Origin: Streptomyces griseoluteus
GTDB taxonomy: Bacteria > Actinomycetota > Actinomycetes > Streptomycetales > Streptomycetaceae
DNA: 64,000 nucleotides
NCBI RefSeq assembly: GCF_004784465.1
Contig: NZ_SRRU01000001.1
Coordinates: forward strand, 372,001 to 436,000
Reading direction: 5' to 3'
Part shown: piece by piece, positions 1-9,075 of the stretch
Layout of the letters: each line of letters opens with the position of its first letter
Numbering within the stretch: the stretch's first letter is position 1
The notes under the pieces: generated by a model
Told to the model about the DNA's origin: nothing
Seen by the model: only the letters and a program-made list of their open reading frames with translations
Databases searched by the model: none
Made by a program: the position numbers and the translations under genes

Positions 1-3000
1 TCCAGCCCCCGCTCGGCCGGTACGCGCGCCTCCAGCCGGTCACCGGCGGCTACGCGCTGACGGACAAGGACTTCACCGAGTACGCCTTCACCCAGCCCAC
101 CGCCAAGGCGGGCACGACGGCGATATCCAGCATCAAGGACTACGCGGGCCGCACGGAGACGTTCACCTACAACACCTCCAAGCAGCTCACGAAGATCACG
201 AACGAGAAGTCGAAGCGCTCGCTCGCCCTGACCTGGGTCACGCCGTCCGGCGCCACCACGGCGCACGTCGCCTCGGTGGCGACCGACGCGGCGGTCGCCA
301 CGGACTCCTCCACGGTCCAGACCTGGAACTACGGCTACAGCGGTGACCAGCTCACCTCGGTCTGCCCGCCCAACACCCCCACCAAGTGCACCACCTACGG
401 CTACGCCACCGGCAACCACTACCGCACCACGGTGCTGGACGCCGACCCGTACGCCTACTGGCGGCTCGGTGAGGCGTCCGGTGCCACCGTCGCGGCGGAC
501 TCCGTCGACAACAACCAGGGCCGCTACAACGGCCTGTTCCACAACGTGACGCTGGGCGGGGCTTCCGTCCTCGCGGGCTCCACGCAGAAGACGGCCGGCT
601 TCAACGGCACGACCTCCTACGTGGAGATGCCGAGCGCGCCGGGCGCCACGCCGTCGTACATGACGGTCTCGCTGTGGTTCAAGACGACCACCGCGGGAGG
701 TGTCCTCTTCTACTACGGCGACAAGCCGCTGAGCGACTCCGACCCGGTCGCCAACACCAAGAAGAACACGCCCGCCGTGTACGTCGGCACCGACGGCAAG
801 CTGCGCGGCTGCCTGGCCATGTCGCCGGGATGCATGTCCACCATCACGTCGGGAGCCTCGGTCACCGACGGCCAGTGGCACAACGCCGTGCTCACCGGCA
901 TGGCCACCAGTCAGACGCTGTACCTCGACGGTGTCTCCCAGGGCTCGCTGAGCGGCACCATCAACGACTGGGAGCAGCCCTACCTCTCCCTCGGCGCCGG
1001 TGTGAACACCGACGGCTGGCCCTCGATGAACCCGAACGACAAGCTCGGGCACTACACGGGCCAGATGGCCGAGGCCGCCGTCTACTCCGAGCCGCTCGAC
1101 CCCTCGGTGATCACCGCGCAGTACCAGGCCGCCAAGCGGTCCGCCGGTCTGCTGAACAAGATCACCACGCCCGGCGGGAAGACCGAGGCGTCGGTCGTCT
1201 ACGGCACCACCGACGACCTGGTCAAGCAGGCCACGGACTCCGAGGGCGGCACCTGGAAGCTCAACCCGCCCACGGTCACCGGCTCCTCGCAGGTCTACCG
1301 CTCGGCGGTGATGGGCTCGGTCCCGGCCGGCTACTGGCGGCTCTCCGACACCCTCGGCGCGCAGCAGGCGGCCAACGAGGTGCACACCGGATTCGGCACG
1401 TACAACACCGTCACGCAGGGCGTGGCCGGTCCGTTCGGCGCCGGTGACGTGACCGCGGCGTCCTTCGACGGCACGTCGTCGTACGCCGAGATCCCGTACG
1501 GCCCCTGGCACCGCTCGGGCGACCGCGCCGTCGAGCTGTGGTTCAGGACCAGTGCCCCCGGTGTGATCCTCTCCGACCAGGCACAGGCGCCCGCCGGCAC
1601 CCCGTCCGGCTCCTGGACCCCGCTGCTGTACGTGGGCTCCGACGGCAAGCTGCACGGCCACTGGTGGAGCGCCACCGGTTCCGCCGCCTTCGGCTCCACG
1701 GCCGCCGTCACCGACAACACCTGGCACCACGCGGTGCTGTCGGCCTCCGGCACCACCCAGACGATGTACCTGGACGGCGCCAAGCAGGCCGACTTCACCG
1801 GCGCGGCGGGCGACCAGAGCAACACCCGGTCGTTCGTCGGCGCGGGCTTCGCCAAGACCTGGGAGGCCTCTCCCGGTGACCTGAGCTTCTTCAACGGCTC
1901 CATCGCGGAGGTCGCCACCTACGGCCACCCGCTGACCGAGGACCAGGTCGAGCAGCACTGGTCGGCGTACAAGGCGTCGTCCGGGGTCGCCCCGGTGCGC
2001 ACGGTCACGCTGACCGACCCGACCGACAAGACGCTGAAGTACGTCTACGACGCGGAGATGGGCAACCGTCTGCTGGCCGCGATCGACACCGAGGGCAACC
2101 GGACGACCTACGGCTACGACACGGGCGGCTTCCTGCACACCGTGACCGACGCCAACGGCAACCGGAGCACCACGGGCTACGACGTGCGCGGCAACACGGT
2201 CTCGCAGACCAGTTGCCAGGACACGACGGCGGACAAGTGCGCCACCGAGTACTACACGTACTACCCGGACGCCACGACCGCCTTCCCGACGATGGACCCG
2301 CGCAACGACCTGCTGCTCACCGAGCGGGACGGCCGTTCCTCGGGCCCCACGGACAACACCTACCTCACCAGCTACTCCTACGACACCGGCGGCAACCTGC
2401 TGTCCGTCACCGGGCCCCCGGTCCCCGGCAGTCCGGGCGGCCGTACCGCCACCACCACCTACACCACGGCGTCCACCGTGGCCGCCGAGGGCGGCGGAGC
2501 CCTGGCACCGGCCGGCCTGACGGACACGGTCACCACACCGGGCGGCCGGACGACGAAGTACACCTACTTCTCCACCGGCGACCTGGCCTCGGTCACCGAT
2601 GCCAACGGCGCGAAGATCACCTACACCTACGACAAGCTGGGCCGGCAGATCTCCCGCACGGAGACCTCCGACTCCCAGCCGTCCGGTCTCACCACGACCC
2701 AGACGTACGACAAGAACGACCAGGTCGTCACCGAGACCAGCCCCGCCGTCACCAACCGCGTCACCGGCGCGGTGCACCAGGCGAAGACCACCACGGGCTT
2801 CGACGACGACGGCAACGTGCTCTCGCAGACGGTGGCCGACGTCCGGGGCGGTGACGCCCCCCGGTCGACGTCCATGACGTACGACGCCTACGACCGGCTC
2901 GCCTCGCGGACGGACCCCGGCGGCGGCACCACGTCGTTCGAGTACGACGTCTACGGCAACAAGGTGAAGGAGACCGACCCGCTGGGGACGGTCAACACCT

Positions 3001-6000
3001 ACACCTACGACGCCCAGCAGCGGCCGCTCACCACCAACCTGCTCGACTACACCGGCGACCCGGACAACCCGTCGGCGCCCACCACCCTGGTCCAGGAGTC
3101 ACGGGCGTACGACCCGGCCGGCCGGCTCGCGTCGGTCACCGACGCCATGGGCTGGGTGACCGCGTACACCTACACCGACGACGGCCTTTCCGCCTCGGTC
3201 ACCCGCAAGGACCCGGAAGGCGGCAAGCAGTTCGTCGAGGAGGCCAACACCTACGACCCGGCCGGAAACCTGATCAAGCAGGTGACCAACGACGGCCGGA
3301 CCACCTCCACCTTCGTGGTGGACGCGGCCGACCGCGTCGCCTCGTCCGTGCTCGACCCGACCGGCGTCAACCGCAGCACCAAGGTCTCCTACGACCCCGA
3401 CGACAACGTCGTGACGGAGACCGAGACCGACCCGGCCACCGGTGACGTCGACCGGACGGACACCCGCTACGACGCCCTGGGCAATGTCACCGGCTACACG
3501 GAGCACGACGGCACCACCGCTCCCGTGGCCCGCTGGAAGCTGTCGGAGCCCAGTGGCCTCACCGCCCAGGACTCCTCCGGCGGCAACAGCAAGGTGACGC
3601 TGGGCAGTTCGGTCACCCGGTCCACCGAGAAGGGCGGCTCCGCCGTCCTCAACGGCACCGCCACCGCCTACGGGCAGGCGGACGGCCCGGCGGTCAACAC
3701 CAGCGGCGACTTCACCGTCTCCGCCTGGGTCAAGCTCACCACCACCGCCGCCAACAGCACCTTCCTCGCCCAGGACGGCAAGCTCAACAGCGGCTTCCAG
3801 CTCTACTACTCCACCACCTACGGCTGGACCTTCAACCGCCACTCCACGGACGCCGTCGGCGCCGCGACCGTCCGGACCAGCTCCGGCACCGCCGCGGTCA
3901 AGACCGGCACCTGGACCCACCTCACCGGTGTGTACGACCAGGCGTCCGCCTCGCTGAAGCTGTACGTCAACGGCGCCCAGTCGGGCACCACCACGTCCTT
4001 CACCTCACCCTGGGAGGCCACCGGCCCGCTCCAGATCGGCCGGCGTCTGTTCAACGGCACCTACGCCGAGAACGCGCAGGGCTCCGTCGCCGACGTACAG
4101 GTCTACGGTGACGCGCTGAGCGCGTCCCAGGTGTCCGCCCTGGCGGGCGGCACGCTTCCGGCGGCCGGCAGCTCGGTGCGCACCAACACCTGGAAGCTCG
4201 ACCAGCGGGGTCTGCCGCTGTCCTCGACCGACGAGCTCGGCAACACGACGGACTACGCCTACGACGAGGCCGCCCAGCAGACCACGGTCACCGAGCCGGT
4301 CGTCAACGCCGAGAAGGACGGGGGCTCACCCACTGCCCTGCGGCCCATCTCGATGACGGGCTACAACACCTTCGGCGAGGCCACCGAGACGTCCGACCCG
4401 TCGGGCAACGTCACGACCACGGCGTACGACGCCGAGGGCCAGGAGACCTCGACCAGGCTGCCGGACTACACCGCGCCGGGTGCCTCCACGCCGATCACGG
4501 CCACGTCCTGGAACGAGTACAACAAGCTCGGCCAGGTCACGGCGGAGGTCGACCCGCTGGGCAACCGCACGTCGTACACGTACACCCAGCTCGGCGACGT
4601 GGCCTCGGTCACCGAGCCGGGCGGCGGCAGGTCGACGATGGTCTACGACGCCAACGGCGACCTGCTCTCGTCGAACAGTCCCGGCGGTGCGCGCCAGGAG
4701 TCCACGTGGGACTACCTCGGCAACGAGCTGACCAGCACGGACATCGTCCGCCAGCCCACACAGCGGGCGTACACGGCGATCAACGAGTACAACGCGCCGG
4801 GCGGTGACCTCTCCCGGAGGGTGAGCCCGACCGGGGTCTCGGAGTCGTACAAGTACAACGCCCTCGGCGACGTCACGGAGGTGACCGACGGGGCGGGCAA
4901 CACCTCGAAGTTCACCTACACCATGGACGGCGACGTCCTCACCGCGACCGACCCGGACAACACCAGCACCAAGAACACCTACGACGGCTTCGGCCAACTG
5001 GTCGGCACCAGCGAACTGGACGCGGGCGGCGCGGTGCTGCGCACCAGCAACTCCACCTACGACCGCGCCGGCAACCCGCTGTCGGTGACCGACTACCGGC
5101 GCCACACCACCACCTTCACCGTCGACCCCACGGGTCTGGTGACCAAGGCGGTGGAGCCGGTCTCCGCGACCGAGTCGATCACCACGTCCTTCGGCTACGA
5201 CGTCGCGGGCAACCGCACCCGCTTCACCGACGGCCGGGGCAACCCGTTCATCACCACCTACAACAAGTGGGGGCTGCCCGAGTCCGTCATCGAGCCGTCC
5301 ACCCCGGACCAGCCCGCCGCGGCGGACCGCACCTACACCACGGTGTACGACGCGGGCGGCCGGGTGGCCGAGCAGCGGTCACCGGGCGGGGTGACCATCA
5401 CCAACGAGTACGACGCGAAGAGCCGGCTGGTGAAACAGACCGGTTCGGGTGCGGAGGCCGCGACGGCCGACCACACCTACGCGTACGACGCCGACGACCG
5501 CGTCACGGCCGTGGCCGGTGCGGGAGAGGACGACGACCACTTCACCTACGACGACCGGGGAGCGCTGCTCACGGCGTCCGGACCGTCGGGCAGTTCGTCG
5601 TTCGCCTACAACGGCGACGGCGCGATGACGTCCCGCACGGACGCCTCGGGCACGTCGTCCTACGGGTACGACACCGCGGGCCGCCTGAAGACGGTCGACG
5701 ACGCGGTCACCGGCTCCCGGGCGACCTACACCTACAACGTCGACAACGCCGTCACACAGGTCGACTACGGCACCGGCAAGTCCAAGCGCGCGTTCAGCTA
5801 CGACGCGCTGCAGCGCATCACCGGTGACAAGCTGACCTCGCCCGGCGGCAAGGTCCTGTCGTCCATCACCTACGGGTGGGACGACAACGACAACATCACG
5901 TCGAAGACGACCACCGGGGTCGCGGGCGCGTCCACCAACACGTACGCGTACGACTGGTCGGACCGGCTGACGTCCTGGAACAACGGCACCACCACGGAGG

Positions 6001-8369
6001 TCTACGGCTACGACGCCTCGGGCAACCGCACGAGGGTCGGCGGCGACACGTACACGTACGACGCCCGCAACCGGCTCACCTCGGACGGCCACAGCACGTA
6101 CGCGTACACCGGACGCGGCACGCTGAGCTCGATCACGGACGAGTCCGGGACCCGGACCCAGATGAAGGCCGACGCCTTCAACCGCGTGATCAACGAGGGC
6201 GACCGGACGTACACCTACGACGGTCTGGACCGCGTCCTGAAGGCCAGGGACGGAGGCGGCGCTGACGTCTTCTCCTTCCAGTACAGCGGCGACGGCAACG
6301 ACGTCGCCTCCGACGGCTCGGCGACGTACAGCCGCAGTGCCGACGGTTCGCTGCTGGGCATCAGGTCGGGCACGTCGTCGGTCCTGGCGCTGACCGACAT
6401 CCACGACGACCTGGTCGCGCAGTACACCGACTCCGGCGAGACCCTGAGCGGTTCGGCCAGTTACACGCCGTTCGGCAAGGTCTCCGCCTCGGCGGGCATG
6501 CTGGGCAACCTCGGTTACCAGTCCGGCTGGACGGACCCCGAGACCGCCCAGGTCAACATGGCCGCGCGCTGGTACTCGCCGCAGACCGGCCAGTTCAACA
6601 GCCGGGACACCGTCGGCAACGATCCGCTGCCGGACTCGGTGAACGCCAACGCGTACGCGTACGCCAACCAGAACCCGATGACGGGTGTCGACCCCACCGG
6701 GCACTGGTTCGGCTTCGTGAAGAAGGCGTTCCACAAGGTCGCCAAGAAGGTCAAGAGCAAGGCCAAGTCGGCCTGGAAGAAGACCAAGCACGCGGTCAAG
6801 GCCGTCGCCAAGAAGGTCCGCAAGGCGGCCAAGCACATCAAGAAGGCCGTCAAGAAGGTCGTCCACAAGGCCCGCCGGGCGGTGCGCAAGGTCGTGCACT
6901 ACGTCCACGACAGCGTCAAAAAGGTCAAGAGATACGTCAAACGCACCTATAAGAGCGTCAAACGCTATGCCCACAAGGTCGTCCAGCACGTTAAACAGAG
7001 GGCCCGGCAGGTCGCCAAGGCCGTCAAGCACGTAGCCGCCAAAGCCGCCGATCTGGGCAAGAAGGCCCTGAAGAAGGTCGGCCGGGGCGTCAAGGCGGCG
7101 GCCAAGGCGACGGGCAACTTCGTCAAGCAGCACGCCGCGACGATCGTCTCGGTCGCGGTCGGTGTGGCGGTCTTCGCCGGGTGCACCGCCGCGACCTGGG
7201 GTGTCGGAGCGGTCGGCTGCGCGGCCCTCGCGGGCGCGGCGGCCAACGGCGTCGGCTACCTGATGAGCGACGGCCCCAAGTCCGTCGGCGGCTTCATCGG
7301 GTCGGTGGCCATCGGCGCCGCGACCGGTGCCCTCGGTGGCGCGGCCGGTGGTGCGGCCTCCGGCGCGGTGGGCCGACTGCTCGCCAACGCCGGCGGCAAG
7401 GCGCTCCAGGGCGCGGCCATGGGCGCCGCAGGCGGCGCGGCCGAAGGAGCGGTCGGCTACGGCATCTCCTGCGCGTCCAGCGAGGAGGGCTGCAGCGCGA
7501 GCGGCGCGGCGAAGGCCTCGGCGGTCGGCGCGGTGACGGGCGGCATCTTCGGCGCCGCGGCGAGCAAGTACGGTCGCAAGTCGGACCCCTCCAAGGCCGA
7601 CAAGCCGACGACCTGTCGTTTCCCCAGGCACAGCTTCACCGGGGCGACCGGCGTCCTGATGGCGAACGCCCTCACCAAGCCGATCTCGCAGGTGAAGGCC
7701 GGGGACTATGTCCTCACGGCCGAACCGGGCAAGAAGAAGCAGGAGAAGCACAAGGTCAAGCGAACGATCGTCACCAAGACCGACCGTGACTACGTCGATG
7801 TCGTCGTAGCCACCAAGTCGGGGCCGAAGGCGATCCAGACCACCAAGCATCACCAGTTCTACGAAGTCAGCCGTAATGTCTGGACCCAGGCCGGCGACCT
7901 CAAGCCGGGGCAGAAACTCCAGAACAGTGGTGGCACCGCTACCCGGATCGTCGATGTCAGGGCCTATACGGCGAACCGAGTGACGTACGACCTCAGCATC
8001 GAGGGCCTCCACACGTACTATGTGCTGGCAGGGACCGCGCCGGTCCTGGTCCACAACTGCCCGGCGTCCGGAGACGGCCCGCAAGCCGCAAAGCGTGGCC
8101 GTGCCGAGGATCTGCCTCCGCACAAGGATGCGGAGGGCGATCACACTGTTCTGGAGCGGAATGCCGATGGTGTCGTAACGCGCTATCAGACCTGGCTCAA
8201 GAACGACAGGGCCCCTTCCGGATGGCAAAAGGGTCCGAGGTTCCGCGGCACAGGTGGCAGCCATTCCGGTATGGAGCCGCCGCTGTACTATCCCAAGGGC
8301 AACGGAAAGGCGTTTCCCGGAGCTCAGGTCCCAGAAAATATTCCACCGGGGTATCTGGACGGGAAGTGA
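1..8369 (+). CDS. RHS/YD-repeat polymorphic toxin with LamG domains, HINT and C-terminal toxin (5' end outside window)
   Basis: The frame is open from base 3, so the gene begins before the window; the GTG at 276 is internal. About 2788 residues are visible. Three LamG/concanavalin-like domains lie at about nt 430-1140, 1295-1965 and 3525-4160. Long tracts of YD repeats (GYDxxGN-like) fill about 1990-3500 and 4180-6500. The RHS core with its closing DPTGHW motif is at 6500-6710. Next come a Lys/Ala-rich segment (6715-7130), a Gly/Ala hydrophobic segment (7135-7575), and a HINT domain starting at Cys (7614) and ending in VHNC (8058-8060). The last ~100 residues are a small domain with GDHTV, FRGTGGSHSG and PPLYYPKGNG motifs. 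In known RHS toxins the repeats form a shell around the C-terminal effector, and HINT may release it. I infer a secreted contact-dependent toxin. The tip loosely recalls the polymorphic toxin type 24 group, but I am not certain. The next gene is the likely immunity gene. Confidence 0.9.
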   Translation, partial: QPPLGRYARLQPVTGGYALTDKDFTEYAFTQPTAKAGTTAISSIKDYAGRTETFTYNTSKQLTKITNEKSKRSLALTWVTPSGATTAHVASVATDAAVATDSSTVQTWNYGYSGDQLTSVCPPNTPTKCTTYGYATGNHYRTTVLDADPYAYWRLGEASGATVAADSVDNNQGRYNGLFHNVTLGGASVLAGSTQKTAGFNGTTSYVEMPSAPGATPSYMTVSLWFKTTTAGGVLFYYGDKPLSDSDPVANTKKNTPAVYVGTDGKLRGCLAMSPGCMSTITSGASVTDGQWHNAVLTGMATSQTLYLDGVSQGSLSGTINDWEQPYLSLGAGVNTDGWPSMNPNDKLGHYTGQMAEAAVYSEPLDPSVITAQYQAAKRSAGLLNKITTPGGKTEASVVYGTTDDLVKQATDSEGGTWKLNPPTVTGSSQVYRSAVMGSVPAGYWRLSDTLGAQQAANEVHTGFGTYNTVTQGVAGPFGAGDVTAASFDGTSSYAEIPYGPWHRSGDRAVELWFRTSAPGVILSDQAQAPAGTPSGSWTPLLYVGSDGKLHGHWWSATGSAAFGSTAAVTDNTWHHAVLSASGTTQTMYLDGAKQADFTGAAGDQSNTRSFVGAGFAKTWEASPGDLSFFNGSIAEVATYGHPLTEDQVEQHWSAYKASSGVAPVRTVTLTDPTDKTLKYVYDAEMGNRLLAAIDTEGNRTTYGYDTGGFLHTVTDANGNRSTTGYDVRGNTVSQTSCQDTTADKCATEYYTYYPDATTAFPTMDPRNDLLLTERDGRSSGPTDNTYLTSYSYDTGGNLLSVTGPPVPGSPGGRTATTTYTTASTVAAEGGGALAPAGLTDTVTTPGGRTTKYTYFSTGDLASVTDANGAKITYTYDKLGRQISRTETSDSQPSGLTTTQTYDKNDQVVTETSPAVTNRVTGAVHQAKTTTGFDDDGNVLSQTVADVRGGDAPRSTSMTYDAYDRLASRTDPGGGTTSFEYDVYGNKVKETDPLGTVNTYTYDAQQRPLTTNLLDYTGDPDNPSAPTTLVQESRAYDPAGRLASVTDAMGWVTAYTYTDDGLSASVTRKDPEGGKQFVEEANTYDPAGNLIKQVTNDGRTTSTFVVDAADRVASSVLDPTGVNRSTKVSYDPDDNVVTETETDPATGDVDRTDTRYDALGNVTGYTEHDGTTAPVARWKLSEPSGLTAQDSSGGNSKVTLGSSVTRSTEKGGSAVLNGTATAYGQADGPAVNTSGDFTVSAWVKLTTTAANSTFLAQDGKLNSGFQLYYSTTYGWTFNRHSTDAVGAATVRTSSGTAAVKTGTWTHLTGVYDQASASLKLYVNGAQSGTTTSFTSPWEATGPLQIGRRLFNGTYAENAQGSVADVQVYGDALSASQVSALAGGTLPAAGSSVRTNTWKLDQRGLPLSSTDELGNTTDYAYDEAAQQTTVTEPVVNAEKDGGSPTALRPISMTGYNTFGEATETSDPSGNVTTTAYDAEGQETSTRLPDYTAPGASTPITATSWNEYNKLGQVTAEVDPLGNRTSYTYTQLGDVASVTEPGGGRSTMVYDANGDLLSSNSPGGARQESTWDYLGNELTSTDIVRQPTQRAYTAINEYNAPGGDLSRRVSPTGVSESYKYNALGDVTEVTDGAGNTSKFTYTMDGDVLTATDPDNTSTKNTYDGFGQLVGTSELDAGGAVLRTSNSTYDRAGNPLSVTDYRRHTTTFTVDPTGLVTKAVEPVSATESITTSFGYDVAGNRTRFTDGRGNPFITTYNKWGLPESVIEPSTPDQPAAADRTYTTVYDAGGRVAEQRSPGGVTITNEYDAKSRLVKQTGSGAEAATADHTYAYDADDRVTAVAGAGEDDDHFTYDDRGALLTASGPSGSSSFAYNGDGAMTSRTDASGTSSYGYDTAGRLKTVDDAVTGSRATYTYNVDNAVTQVDYGTGKSKRAFSYDALQRITGDKLTSPGGKVLSSITYGWDDNDNITSKTTTGVAGASTNTYAYDWSDRLTSWNNGTTTEVYGYDASGNRTRVGGDTYTYDARNRLTSDGHSTYAYTGRGTLSSITDESGTRTQMKADAFNRVINEGDRTYTYDGLDRVLKARDGGGADVFSFQYSGDGNDVASDGSATYSRSADGSLLGIRSGTSSVLALTDIHDDLVAQYTDSGETLSGSASYTPFGKVSASAGMLGNLGYQSGWTDPETAQVNMAARWYSPQTGQFNSRDTVGNDPLPDSVNANAYAYANQNPMTGVDPTGHWFGFVKKAFHKVAKKVKSKAKSAWKKTKHAVKAVAKKVRKAAKHIKKAVKKVVHKARRAVRKVVHYVHDSVKKVKRYVKRTYKSVKRYAHKVVQHVKQRARQVAKAVKHVAAKAADLGKKALKKVGRGVKAAAKATGNFVKQHAATIVSVAVGVAVFAGCTAATWGVGAVGCAALAGAAANGVGYLMSDGPKSVGGFIGSVAIGAATGALGGAAGGAASGAVGRLLANAGGKALQGAAMGAAGGAAEGAVGYGISCASSEEGCSASGAAKASAVGAVTGGIFGAAASKYGRKSDPSKADKPTTCRFPRHSFTGATGVLMANALTKPISQVKAGDYVLTAEPGKKKQEKHKVKRTIVTKTDRDYVDVVVATKSGPKAIQTTKHHQFYEVSRNVWTQAGDLKPGQKLQNSGGTATRIVDVRAYTANRVTYDLSIEGLHTYYVLAGTAPVLVHNCPASGDGPQAAKRGRAEDLPPHKDAEGDHTVLERNADGVVTRYQTWLKNDRAPSGWQKGPRFRGTGGSHSGMEPPLYYPKGNGKAFPGAQVPENIPPGYLDGK

Positions 8370-8376
8370 GGAAGAA

Positions 8377-8922
8377 ATGGGTGACGACGCCGTAGCCGGT
8401 CGCATTCTGCAGCAGTTGTATCCGGAAGTGGGGTCCAGCGATCCCGTCGCGTACGTGAGTGAGCTTGGCGATTCGGTGCAGGCTCTCGTGTATTCACGGC
8501 TTTTTTGGCCCAAACTCGTGGAGATCGAGGGAGCTGTTTTCGTGGCTCTCTGGGGTGACGACGAGGAATACATCTCCGCGCGACTTCGGACGCCCGCGGC
8601 AAGCTCGAACTGGGCGCCCATGTCGTGGCCTCAAGCTGTCGACAGCTTCAACAAGTTCGAAGTCGCGCACATCTTCCGGCAGAACAGAGGGTCCGAGGAA
8701 GTAGTCGAGGACGCCAACCGTGAACTGGCCTCCATCCTGGTTCAGGTGTGGAAGGCCAGGCTGGCGACAAGCTATCCGGAGCGAAAGTTCAGCGTGCGGT
8801 TCGTGGATGGAGATGAAACCATGGACTCCCGCGTCGAAGTGACTCAGGATCATCCGCCTCTTGCGACGCCGAAAGGATGGAGCGATGAGCTGCGTGCCAT
8901 CGTCCCGGAGGTGTCTCCTTGA
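8377..8922 (+). CDS. Candidate immunity protein for the RHS toxin
   Basis: The ATG at 8377 is preceded by GAGGAAGAA, which overlaps the toxin stop codon (8367-8369), so the two genes are 7 bases apart and co-transcribed. The product is 181 residues, acidic, soluble, without signal peptide or membrane segment, and rich in Trp (for example LFWPKL, VALWGDDEE, SNWAPMSW). I do not recognise the family. Its position directly after the toxin tip and its lower GC, shared with that tip, are what is known of immunity genes in polymorphic toxin loci, so the role is inferred from context. In-frame codons lie upstream of 8377, but they overlap the toxin frame and lack a ribosome site. A bidirectional terminator follows. 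Confidence 0.75.
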   Translation: MGDDAVAGRILQQLYPEVGSSDPVAYVSELGDSVQALVYSRLFWPKLVEIEGAVFVALWGDDEEYISARLRTPAASSNWAPMSWPQAVDSFNKFEVAHIFRQNRGSEEVVEDANRELASILVQVWKARLATSYPERKFSVRFVDGDETMDSRVEVTQDHPPLATPKGWSDELRAIVPEVSP

Positions 8923-9015
8923 CACCGGTGACGTCTCCACGGCGAGCCCGCGAGTGGGCCGTGTGAAGGTGCCACTCTCTTCGTGATCGCTTGGTCGGAT
9001 TCTGCCGACCCTGCA

Positions 9016-9049
9016 AAACGCCCGGCTGGGGTTTCCCAGCCGGGCGTTT
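9016..9049. terminator. Bidirectional intrinsic terminator
   Basis: A perfect 15-bp inverted repeat (AAACGCCCGGCTGGG and its complement) surrounds a 4-base GTTT loop. The arms end in A and T runs on both strands, so it can stop the immunity gene and the convergent minus-strand gene. Confidence 0.85.
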
Positions 9050-9075
9050 CGCGTGAGCGGCGACAGAAGCGGAGA

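Noticed and set aside
7614..8060. Self-splicing intein
   Set aside because: The HINT fold is present, but it lies directly before a C-terminal toxin tip and has no homing endonuclease or C-extein continuation of a host protein; it is the toxin-type HINT.
5379..8621. 1080-residue open frame on the minus strand across the RHS gene
   Set aside because: It is antisense to clear YD repeats, HINT and the immunity gene, and its Arg/Val/Gly-rich composition is the usual GC-rich shadow.
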